Part shown: positions 1-6,370 of the stretch, in pieces
Layout: every line of letters starts with the position of its first letter
Position numbering within the stretch: position 1 is the first letter of the stretch
Notes under the pieces: model-generated
Told to the model about the DNA's origin: nothing
The model's database searches: none
The model's input: only the letters and a program-made list of their open reading frames with translations
Translations under genes and position numbers: made by a program
NCBI GenBank assembly: GCA_002439605.1
Contig: DJOI01000038.1
Span: forward strand, 1-15,228
Origin: Candidatus Segatella mututuai
GTDB lineage: Bacteria; Bacteroidota; Bacteroidia; Bacteroidales; Bacteroidaceae
Direction of reading: 5' to 3'
Length of the DNA stretch: 15,228 bases

Positions 1-52
1 AGGCTTTTTTCTTCGATATAAAACCTCAAAACAGGAGAATCCAAGCCAAAAA

Positions 53-178
53 TGATACTTCGCTGATACATTACTGATACTTCTCGGTGATTTTTCCGAG
101 AAGTATCATCGTAATTAACTAATTGTACATCAATCATTTATCATCATATTTCCGTCTAACATTGATACTTTGATACTT
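53..178. repeat. Phased TGATACTT repeats (iteron-like)
   Basis: TGATACTT occurs at 53-60, 75-82, 163-170 and 171-178, with a one-mismatch copy TGATACAT at 64-71 and an inverted copy AAGTATCA at 101-108. The first three start exactly 11 bp apart, one helical turn, so they face the same side of the DNA. The last two are in direct contact with an 8-bp period. Such phasing is typical of protein-binding iterons or operators. Which protein would bind is unknown, and the gene to the left lies outside the window. Confidence 0.6.
75..108. repeat. 13-bp perfect inverted repeat
   Basis: TGATACTTCTCGG at 75-87 is perfectly complementary to 96-108, with an 8-base T-rich loop. The arms include one direct and one inverted copy of the TGATACTT motif. 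No T-run follows on either strand, so a simple intrinsic terminator is not the best reading; a dimeric operator or the terminator of a gene further left are alternatives. Confidence 0.6.
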
Positions 179-410
179 TTTTTACGAAAAATAACGCCTA
201 AAAAAGCAAAAAATAGCAGAATGATGCTTTTATTTTGAGTTTCAAGTGGTTGTGGCAGTCGTTGGCTTAAAGTGGCATAGACGAGGAAATTAACCACAAT
301 CCTAAGACCCTATATAGTGCAAGCAACTATTCCTTATACGGAATTACCAGAATTCACTCCTTCAGAGTCAATGGGTAAGCAAATTATTCCACTAATTATG
401 GGAACGGCTT

Positions 411-566
411 ATGAATCCATCTGATTTCTATTTGCTGGTTCTATACGAGGTTATTCTGAAGAATGGCAAAACGAAAACCATATATAGCAAGGACAATTTT
501 TATTTTAGGGGAAGTGAACAAAGTAGAGCGATTTGGTATGTAAAGATCTGTCTTAGAAACAATTAA
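411..566 (+). CDS. Possible 51-codon ORF, unknown, maybe a gene remnant
   Basis: An ATG at 411 opens a frame of 51 codons ending with TAA at 564-566. The product would be lysine- and tyrosine-rich with no recognised motif. A different frame running from about 320 to the TGA at 422-424 also reads like ordinary protein and overlaps this start, so the two together may be one decayed gene split by a frameshift near 411-424. There is no visible ribosome binding site or promoter. It may be chance; I do not assign a function. Confidence 0.15.
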   Translation: MNPSDFYLLVLYEVILKNGKTKTIYSKDNFYFRGSEQSRAIWYVKICLRNN

Positions 567-620
567 TAGTTTTAGTTACGATTATGTTGGCGAAGCAAAG
601 GAATTTGCTGGTAACTATTC

Positions 621-650
621 AGCAGCCCCTACTATCAAATCGGGGCTGCT
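621..650. terminator. Hairpin at the 3' end of the transposase remnant
   Basis: AGCAGCCCC at 621-629 pairs perfectly with GGGGCTGCT at 642-650 around a 12-base loop. On the minus strand the stem begins inside the transposase stop codon (TAG, 651-649). It is GC-rich and stable, but neither strand shows a proper U-run immediately after it, so it could be a structural element of the insertion-sequence end rather than a terminator. Confidence 0.35.
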
Positions 651-1837
651 AGCCTTTTGGGTAGGGATAATCCGCCATCACCTTAGGATTGGAAATGGTT
701 CTGATTACATTGAAAGTAGATTGTCCGTTCTTTTTGGCAGTATCCATGAGTGAATGCAGGACAGCAAAAGCTTCCTCTCCTTTGAAGGAGCGCAAGCATT
801 GACTAATTTTCATTTTGGACTTTGCCTTTCTTGTGGCTCCTTCACTGGCATTGTTGTCTGACGGAACTCTTTCATCGTGGAGGAAAGCAAAGACCGCATC
901 TTTCCATTTCCTCAAAGAGTTTTGTAAACGACAGAATTCTATGTGAAGTTTGTCAAGTGGTTCCTCCAACAGTTCTTCAAAGCGTTTTACAATGTCGGTC
1001 CAATCTATGTCGGTCCAATCAATATGCTTTCGCTGCCTGATGGCATCCCGAAACAAGTCTTGCATCCTTTCCGACCAAGTTTGCTTTGTTTCCAACTGGT
1101 CTATATACTGTAGATTTCGGAGTAAGTGTGCCAGGCAAATCTGATGTCCTTTGGCTATGACATTATAATATAGCGGAAGACGGTCGGACACAAAAACTGA
1201 ATTTGGAAAGCCATTGGGATATTCTGAATCAAAGTCTTTTGGACCTCGCCCCTTTCCGCCAGACAAATATGTTAGTCTTGGACTTTGCCAAGCCCAAAGC
1301 CACTTTAGCGTCCCATTGATGTTCTCTGTTGTCTCGTCGCCACCGACTACACTCTCATTCTGCATCATGTCATGAATCTTTGTGTAGGCGGGAATACTTT
1401 TTTCCTTGACATCCTGCACCATATTACAGATGGTACCTTCACTCAACCCGATGTCAAACATCTCTTTTAATAAAGGACTTGACTTTGTTTGTTGGAACAT
1501 TCATTGCTTCGACCAGATATACAATCATTGCCTTTAGGTTTGCCCCATAACAAACAGGAGCATTGACTCCTTCGGGAAAAGGAGTCCTAATCTTGGTTCC
1601 ACAGTTTGGACAGGTCTTTTCAAACGACACGTATTCCGTAATTAACTTCCGTGGAAAAAGGATGCCTATGACTTGCCGGCGTTCTACGACACGCCCTCGA
1701 ATATGGGATAGGTCGCACGAACAACTTGGACAAGTGGCCTGTTCTACCGCCTCAACCTTATCAATGTGTGCGGACTGATGAAGTGTCGTCCCCTTGTGCC
1801 CAGGTTGACCTCCTACAGGGCGAAGCGAGGAGTGCAC
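649..1837 (-). pseudogene. IS66-family transposase remnant (N-terminally truncated, frameshifted)
   Basis: Two adjacent minus-strand frames (1454-1837 and 649-1500) together encode most of an IS66-type transposase. The first carries the glycine-rich GGQPGHKG segment and a zinc ribbon (CPSC at residues 36-39, CPNC at 76-79), followed by the FPEGVNAP..YG stretch. The second carries the DDE catalytic core, with candidate residues D55 in GGDET, D106 in VSDRLPLYY and E220 in DNNASEGA. The frames are offset by +1. Removing one T from the AAA/TTT run at 1472-1474 would restore a smooth family-like sequence (NKVKSLLKEMFD), so a one-base insertion is the simplest explanation. The usual N-terminal part is absent because homology begins directly after the stop codon of the ATPase gene. 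I found no terminal inverted repeats and no tnpA/tnpB partners. It should be inactive. Confidence 0.85.
992..1021. repeat. 15-bp in-frame tandem duplication in the transposase
   Basis: The 15-mer ATGTCGGTCCAATCT at 992-1006 is repeated at 1007-1021 with one change at the last base. In the transposase frame this gives the doubled pentapeptide DWTDI-DWTDI at residues 161-170 of the catalytic half. It adds exactly five residues in the variable linker between the second catalytic Asp and the Glu, and is probably a recent slippage product. Confidence 0.8.
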
Positions 1838-3127
1838 TTAAAAGTATATAGAAACAGCATACAAAGGAACATTCGTCATCCAGCTCTGCTCCCTATAGTC
1901 AGACATAGAGAATCGGATGCCATGAAGGCCAAGATGCTGTCCTACGAATGTTGACAACGATTTAGAGCGTAGGTTTTCCTCTGCTTTCGCCTCTATTGGA
2001 ACAATGTCACAATTGTGCTGAATCAAAAAGTCAATCTCCAACTTGGCATCATTACTATAATAGAAAACAGATGTATCGTTGGTTGCCATCAACTGACTCA
2101 TCACGTAGTTTTCCGTGAAAGCGCCTTTCGATTCTTCCATACCATTTTCGGCAACCAGCAACTTGTCGGCAGGGGTTTCGCTCATAGCTCCTAATAGTCC
2201 ACAATCAAGCAGAAACAGCTTGAAACTACTGATGTCAACATAGAACTTCAATGGCATCTTGGGTTCATTCACTCTTTCCGCTTTATATATCAATCCTGCA
2301 TCCAACAGCCATTGTATGGCTGTCTCGAAGTCTTTAGCTCTGGCTCCAGGCTTAACCACACCATAGATAAATTTCTTGTTTTCTTTTACCAATTGCGATG
2401 GCATGGACTGCCATACCATATTGATACGATTAGCTTCTCGTGTGGGAACATGTTTGGAAATATCTTTCTGATAGGTAAAAAGGATGTTCTTTTGTATTTC
2501 TCTTACCTCCATAGCATCGTTAGTCTCCACAAATACCTTGACAGCTTCGGGCATGCCTCCTACGAAATAATATTCTCTGAGCATCTTGATATACTCCGAG
2601 CGAAGCAACTTGATTGTGTTCCAATCCTTGCTCTTTAGAATATCTACCATTTGCTGTTTTCCCTTGGCAAGCAAAAACTCATCATAAGTCATTGGGTAGA
2701 TATTGAGAACATCTACTTTTCCGACAGGAAAGGATTCCCCTTGGTGCATAGCTATTCCTAAAAGAGAGCCTGCCACTGCAACATGATATTCAGGAGCTTT
2801 CTCACAGAAATATTTGAGGGCAGCCAAGCCTCTCCTCAACTCCTGAATTTCATCAAGAATAATGAGGGTCTTACCAGGAGTGATAGTTTGCTGAGTGATG
2901 GCACCTATGGCAAGGATGATACGTTGCATATCATAATCTTGCAAAAACAAGTCTTTCGCCATACTGTTATCATCACAGTTTATATAAGCGACGTTTTCAA
3001 ATTCTTGCCTGCCAAATTCCGTAAGCATAAAAGTCTTGCCAACTTGGCGTGCGCCAGCTAAAACAAGAGGCTTACGATGCTCCTTGTTTTTCCACTCTTT
3101 TAGTCGGTTTATGATGTTTCTATACAT
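1838..3127 (-). CDS. AAA+ ATPase with DUF4143 C-terminal domain
   Basis: A 429-residue protein of the AAA_14/DUF4143 family, widespread in Bacteroidota; the cellular role of the family is not established. Walker A is GARQVGKT at residues 25-32, Walker B is LIILDEIQ at 88-95, and the sensor-1-like strand VAVAGSLLG is at 116-124. The DUF4143 region starts near 218. The end carries a PD-(D/E)xK-like signature: E339 in GAFTEN, D366 in EIDFL and E379/K381 in PIEAK, which in relatives forms a nuclease-like fold that may or may not cut. The protein ends with the usual NVPLYA segment, so it appears complete even though the transposase remnant begins right behind its TAA. It is probably cytosolic and monocistronic, with a consensus promoter 30 bases upstream set in a tandem repeat array. 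It is sometimes found with mobile or defence DNA, but nothing here proves such a role. Confidence 0.9.
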   Translation of the reverse strand: MYRNIINRLKEWKNKEHRKPLVLAGARQVGKTFMLTEFGRQEFENVAYINCDDNSMAKDLFLQDYDMQRIILAIGAITQQTITPGKTLIILDEIQELRRGLAALKYFCEKAPEYHVAVAGSLLGIAMHQGESFPVGKVDVLNIYPMTYDEFLLAKGKQQMVDILKSKDWNTIKLLRSEYIKMLREYYFVGGMPEAVKVFVETNDAMEVREIQKNILFTYQKDISKHVPTREANRINMVWQSMPSQLVKENKKFIYGVVKPGARAKDFETAIQWLLDAGLIYKAERVNEPKMPLKFYVDISSFKLFLLDCGLLGAMSETPADKLLVAENGMEESKGAFTENYVMSQLMATNDTSVFYYSNDAKLEIDFLIQHNCDIVPIEAKAEENLRSKSLSTFVGQHLGLHGIRFSMSDYREQSWMTNVPLYAVSIYF

Positions 3128-3156
3128 AAGTTACTGATATTAAGTGTTTTCAACTG

Positions 3157-3187
3157 CAAAGTTACAATTTCCCTACCGAACTTCCAA
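3157..3187 (-). promoter_or_regulatory. Bacteroidota-type promoter of the DUF4143 ATPase gene
   Basis: On the minus strand, TTGG (3187-3184) and TAACTTTG (3164-3157) are separated by 19 bases, matching the Bacteroidota housekeeping consensus TTTG-N19/21-TAnnTTTG. Transcription would start near 3150 and give a leader of about 20-25 bases before the ATG at 3127. The -7 box lies at the end of the gene-proximal repeat of the adjoining array, so a repeat-binding protein would cover the promoter. Confidence 0.6.
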
Positions 3188-3280
3188 GAAAAATTACATT
3201 TTTCCTACCGAACTTTTTATCAAAAGTAACACTTTTCCTACCGAACTTTTCGCTTAAAGCTACATTTTTCCTACCGAATA
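3161..3280. repeat. Four tandem 32-33 bp repeats upstream of the ATPase gene
   Basis: The core CCTACCGAA occurs at 3172-3180, 3204-3212, 3237-3245 and 3270-3278, with start-to-start spacings of 32, 33 and 33. Around each core a wider unit is kept: a TTACA/TAACA/CTACA-like box, a T-rich run, the core, then usually CTT. Read on the minus strand each unit is roughly TTCGGTAGG-AAAA-TGTAAC-TTT. The spacers are AT-rich and weakly conserved. The period of three helical turns puts all cores on one DNA face, as in an operator array or iterons. Only the gene-proximal unit has a perfect -7 box. Confidence 0.85.
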
Positions 3281-3314
3281 GTCAAAATGGCATACAGAAC
3301 AATATCACTTATCT

Positions 3315-4439
3315 TTACTCCCTCAAGCTCAGCTCTAAGAACCTATCGCACAGTTGAAACACACCTTCGTCTTGTGTGATAAAATCCCTGTCAAGTAAGG
3401 TTTTGACAGCTCCTTGCACGGTACTTGCCCCAAGATGATACTTCTGCAAGAACTCCTGCGACATGAGGGAAGAAGGCTTTCCTTCCTGGGCGATTGCCAT
3501 GAGCACCTGCTTCTGCTTGGCAGTCAACTGATAGAGCAAAGCTTGATAGGCAAAGCGATGCTGGGCAAGAATTCCCTCGATCGCCACTCTGACATCCTCT
3601 TCCTCCAACAACGGCTTGTCTGAGATGGAAGTGTAAAGCATATTGAGCACATACTGGATGTACCAAGTGACGCCATCAAAATGATGATATAAGTAAGCAA
3701 AAGCCTCCGAACTGATTTCCTTATGATTCTTGGCAAGATGATGATTGGCGAAAGCCAAGTAAGTCTGCTCATTGATAGCCTCCAAGCCCATGATGCTCGA
3801 ACTATGATAGAAAGGGCGGGATTGGGAGGTGAACATCAATGCCATCATGTGACGTTTAGAACCCGAAAAGACGAAGTTAGTGTTATGGCAGTTCTGGATT
3901 CGTTTACGCAACGTTGCCTCTACCGTTTTCTCGGGATAGTTGGCTATAGTCTGAAACTCATCTATCGCCACCAAACAAGGTTTGTCCGCTTGTTCGAGAT
4001 AAGCAAAGATTTCATCCAATGTTATATCAGGTGTTTGAATATCACCAAGTCCTACACTCCACTCTGGATTGCCATTGATGTCAAATGAAATAGTGGATTT
4101 CAATGACTGGAGTGTATTCAGGAAAAACTCCCAAACCTTCCTGCCTTTAGGCTTTAATGCTGTCAGAATGCCCTTGCCCAAGGCATAGACAAACTCGCTC
4201 AGATTCTTCGTATCATAAATGTCAATATAGATGCAATGATACTGCTCTCGAATCGTTTTCTGTTGGAAACAATTATATATCAACCCCGACTTACCCAAAC
4301 GGCGTGGTGCAATCAATGCTACATTGCATCGATTGGTCAAATGACGAGTCAACAAAGCTGTTTCCTCTACCCTATCACAAAAATATTCAGGGGATAGATA
4401 GCCTTCTATAGCAAATGGATTTACCTGTACCATAAGCAT
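3315..4439 (-). CDS. AAA ATP-binding protein with C-terminal winged-helix domain
   Basis: A 374-residue STAND/archaeal-type ATPase-like protein of unknown role. Walker A is APRRLGKS at residues 44-51, Walker B is CLVAIDE at 155-161, and a sensor-like FVFSGSK lies at 189-195. Residues from about 305 (LTAKQKQVLMAIA) to the end look like a winged helix that would bind DNA or a partner. There is no signal peptide or membrane segment. The listed start gives MLMVQVNPF; the third-codon ATG (4433) is equally possible because relatives commonly begin near the NPF motif. A TATCTTTG promoter box lies 44 bases upstream. The neighbouring ATPase gene on the same strand has a different domain plan and its own promoter, so I see no firm operon. 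Such ATPases are frequent orphan genes in Bacteroidota. Confidence 0.85.
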   Translation of the reverse strand: MLMVQVNPFAIEGYLSPEYFCDRVEETALLTRHLTNRCNVALIAPRRLGKSGLIYNCFQQKTIREQYHCIYIDIYDTKNLSEFVYALGKGILTALKPKGRKVWEFFLNTLQSLKSTISFDINGNPEWSVGLGDIQTPDITLDEIFAYLEQADKPCLVAIDEFQTIANYPEKTVEATLRKRIQNCHNTNFVFSGSKRHMMALMFTSQSRPFYHSSSIMGLEAINEQTYLAFANHHLAKNHKEISSEAFAYLYHHFDGVTWYIQYVLNMLYTSISDKPLLEEEDVRVAIEGILAQHRFAYQALLYQLTAKQKQVLMAIAQEGKPSSLMSQEFLQKYHLGASTVQGAVKTLLDRDFITQDEGVFQLCDRFLELSLRE

Positions 4440-4482
4440 TTATCTCATTATGAATTTTACGTAACGAAGATTCCATAATGCA

Positions 4483-4512
4483 AAGATAACGCAAATCGAA
4501 GACAATACAAAA
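4483..4512 (-). promoter_or_regulatory. Likely promoter of the winged-helix ATPase gene
   Basis: TATCTTTG (minus strand, 4490-4483) is a perfect TAnnTTTG -7 box, and a TTTG/TTTTG element lies roughly 17-19 bases further upstream around 4508-4512. The transcript would start near 4476 with a leader of about 35-40 bases. Confidence 0.45.
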
Positions 4513-4569
4513 TAAAACGATAACTTTTTTATTTTTATTGTTGAAATGAAGCCTATTTCATCTGCCATC

Positions 4570-4634
4570 GAAGTAGTACTTCATGGGGGAACGCAGTAGT
4601 ACTCCATTCAAGGTTGAAGTACTACTGCGTTTTT
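4570..4634. repeat. Palindromic AGTAGTACT cluster behind pdxT
   Basis: Between pdxT and the ATPase promoter, ACGCAGTAGTACT (4591-4603) pairs perfectly with AGTACTACTGCGT (4618-4630) around a 14-base loop. A second small palindrome GAAGTAGTACTTC lies at 4570-4582. The 9-mer AGTAGTACT thus appears twice directly (4572, 4595) and once inverted (4618). On the plus strand the large stem ends in TTTTT (4630-4634), terminator-like for rightward transcripts, yet both flanking genes run leftward; on the minus strand no U-run follows. It may be the 3' hairpin of pdxT mRNA or a dispersed intergenic palindrome. Confidence 0.6.
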
Positions 4635-4640
4635 CCAATA

Positions 4641-5210
4641 TTACTTCTTGCACATACCCAAGAAATACTTGTGTATTTCCAAACTGTCATTCAACTCTGG
4701 ATGGAAGGCTGTGACGAGTTGGTTGCCCTGACGAGCAGCCACAATCTTGCCATCCACCTCCGCCAACACCTCGGCATCGCCCCACACCTCCTTGATATAA
4801 GGAGCACGGATGAAGGTCATTGGGATATTTCCTGTAATGCCTTTCATCGGAGCCTCGACATAGAAACTGCCGAGCTGGCGACCGTAGGCATTGCGCAAAG
4901 CCGTGATGTCCATCGAAGCGATACGCTTGCTTGGCTCGCCCTCAATCTTCTTGGAGAGAAGAATCAAACCGGCGCAAGTGCCATAAACAGGAAGTCCTGC
5001 GGCTATCGCCTTCTTCACAGGCTCCATCAAGCCGAGTTCGTTCAAGAGCTTCGCCTGGGTGGTACTCTCACCACCAGGGATGATGAGACCATTCTTCGGC
5101 TGGTTCCAGTCCTTCAACTGGCGAATCTCGAAACTATCCACGCCCAGCTGAGCCAATTTCTGGCGATGCTCAGCAAAGGCACCTTGTAAAGCTAATACTG
5201 CTATTCTCAT
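4641..5210 (-). CDS. pdxT: PLP synthase glutaminase subunit PdxT
   Basis: A 189-residue class-I glutamine amidotransferase, the usual length for PdxT. It hydrolyses glutamine and channels ammonia to PdxS for de novo pyridoxal 5'-phosphate synthesis in the cytosol. Visible motifs are PGGEST at 45-50, the nucleophile C79 in GTCAGL, and the other triad members H170 and E172 in FHPEL. The N-terminus MRIAVLALQGAF matches the family, fixing the start. It follows pdxS on the same strand after 64 bases that contain a terminator-like hairpin, so its expression depends on read-through or on an internal promoter I could not identify. All catalytic residues are intact. Confidence 0.97.
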   Translation of the reverse strand: MRIAVLALQGAFAEHRQKLAQLGVDSFEIRQLKDWNQPKNGLIIPGGESTTQAKLLNELGLMEPVKKAIAAGLPVYGTCAGLILLSKKIEGEPSKRIASMDITALRNAYGRQLGSFYVEAPMKGITGNIPMTFIRAPYIKEVWGDAEVLAEVDGKIVAARQGNQLVTAFHPELNDSLEIHKYFLGMCKK

Positions 5211-5229
5211 AACATACTTATCTAATATA

Positions 5230-5257
5230 AAAGCCCCTTCTTTTCAGGAGGGGCTTT
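5230..5257 (-). terminator. Terminator-like hairpin between pdxS and pdxT
   Basis: AAAGCCCC (5230-5237) pairs with GGGGCTTT (5250-5257), and the stem extends by about three further pairs inward including one G-U. On the minus strand it starts about 17 bases behind the pdxS stop and is followed by TTTTAT, the form of an intrinsic terminator. It lies inside the expected pdxS-pdxT operon, so it may be a partial terminator or mRNA-processing/stability element. Confidence 0.7.
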
Positions 5258-5274
5258 CATCAGTTATCTTTTTA

Positions 5275-6150
5275 TTATTTACCTCTTTCAGCCATCAAGA
5301 GGGCAATCTCCTGCTCGTTGATACCAACCATAGCCTCGCCGAGATCCTCGCTGAGTTCTGCCAACATCTTAGGATCGTTGTAGTTGGTAACAGCCTTGAC
5401 GATAGCCTGGGCACGCTTAGCCGGGTTACCGCTCTTGAAGATACCAGAACCTACGAATACGCCCTCGGCACCAAGCTGCATCATGAGGGCTGCGTCGGCT
5501 GGAGTAGCCACACCACCTGCGGCGAAGTTGACAACTGGCAACTTGCCGTTCTCATGAACATACTTCACCAAGTCGTAAGGAGCCTGCAACTGCTTGGCTG
5601 CCTCGTAAAGCTCATCCTCGCTCATAGAAACCAAGCGACGGATTTCGCTCTGCATCATACGCATGTGGGTAACAGCCTGAACCACGTCACCAGTTCCTGG
5701 CTCACCCTTGGTACGAATCATTGTAGCACCCTCGGCGATACGGCGGAGAGCCTCGCCCAAGTTCTTAGCGCCACAAACGAAAGGAACGTCGAACTTAGTC
5801 TTGTCGATGTGATAAACATTATCTGCCGGAGAGAGCACCTCGCTCTCGTCGATATAGTCGATTTCGATAGCCTGAAGAATCTGAGCCTCGGCGAAGTGAC
5901 CGATACGGCACTTTGCCATCACAGGGATGGATACAGCCTCCTGAATACCCTTGATCATCTTAGGGTCGCTCATACGAGACACGCCACCTGCCGCACGAAT
6001 ATCGGCTGGAATACGCTCCAAAGCCATTACTGCACATGCACCTGCTGCCTCGGCAATTTTTGCCTGTTCTGGAGTTGTTACGTCCATGATCACACCACCC
6101 TTGAGCATCTGAGCCAAGTTGCGGTTCAATTCTTGTCTATTTTCTGCCAT
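5275..6150 (-). CDS. pdxS: PLP synthase synthase subunit PdxS
   Basis: A 291-residue TIM-barrel protein of the SNZ/PdxS family, full length. It builds pyridoxal 5'-phosphate from ribose 5-phosphate, glyceraldehyde 3-phosphate and PdxT-derived ammonia; the family forms a dodecamer decorated with PdxT. Family active-site residues are visible by alignment from memory: D23 in IMDVTTPEQA, K80 in VMAKCRIGHF (Schiff-base lysine) and K148 in TMIRTKGEPGTG. The C-terminal glycine-rich phosphate-binding segment AAGGVATPADAA and VFVGSGIFK are present. Upstream on the same strand, after a 220-bp gap, sits the kinase-AraC fusion gene, which suggests vitamin B6 control. Confidence 0.97.
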   Translation of the reverse strand: MAENRQELNRNLAQMLKGGVIMDVTTPEQAKIAEAAGACAVMALERIPADIRAAGGVSRMSDPKMIKGIQEAVSIPVMAKCRIGHFAEAQILQAIEIDYIDESEVLSPADNVYHIDKTKFDVPFVCGAKNLGEALRRIAEGATMIRTKGEPGTGDVVQAVTHMRMMQSEIRRLVSMSEDELYEAAKQLQAPYDLVKYVHENGKLPVVNFAAGGVATPADAALMMQLGAEGVFVGSGIFKSGNPAKRAQAIVKAVTNYNDPKMLAELSEDLGEAMVGINEQEIALLMAERGK

Positions 6151-6228
6151 AATTTTAATGCTTTATTAATTGCTGGCTGCAAAGGAAACACTTTTCGACG
6201 AAACAGAAGAAAAATGTTCCTATAAGTA

Positions 6229-6258
6229 CAAAGATTACGTCAATTTGTATAAGACAAG
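6229..6258 (-). promoter_or_regulatory. Possible pdxS promoter
   Basis: On the minus strand AATCTTTG (6236-6229) differs by one base from TAnnTTTG, and CTTG (6258-6255) lies 18 bases upstream. The leader would be about 75 bases. The rest of the 6151-6370 gap shows no riboswitch-like fold or stronger promoter that I could recognise. This is weak evidence. Confidence 0.3.
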
Positions 6259-6370
6259 ATTCAAAAGCCTCCACCATTCTTATCGTGTCGAGTTTTCATT
6301 CTCTCTTGGCAGGTATATATAATATTATCCCAATCATATGCAAGATTTTCTGTTGATTGCAGTGCATTAA

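Larger units (their letters stand above)
1..648. other. AT-rich stretch without a convincing gene
   Basis: No reading frame here has the length, start context or composition of a confident gene. The stretch holds the TGATACTT repeats, a 13-bp hairpin, a 51-codon ORF of doubtful status and a hairpin at the transposase end, each listed separately. Bases 300-566 read in two overlapping frames like a small protein broken by a frameshift, so part of this may be a decayed gene. The rest looks like intergenic DNA or mobile-element debris. Confidence 0.5.

Noticed and set aside
649..1837. Programmed frameshifting of an active transposase
   Set aside because: The needed shift is +1, no canonical slippery site was recognised, and the gene also lacks its N-terminus and end repeats.
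3161..3280. CRISPR array
   Set aside because: The spacers are short, AT-rich and partly conserved, the core is only about 9-20 bp and not palindromic, and there are no cas genes.
6151..6370. Riboswitch upstream of pdxS
   Set aside because: I saw no thi-box or other known conserved elements and no stable stem series in the leader; a plain intergenic region with a weak promoter is all I can support.
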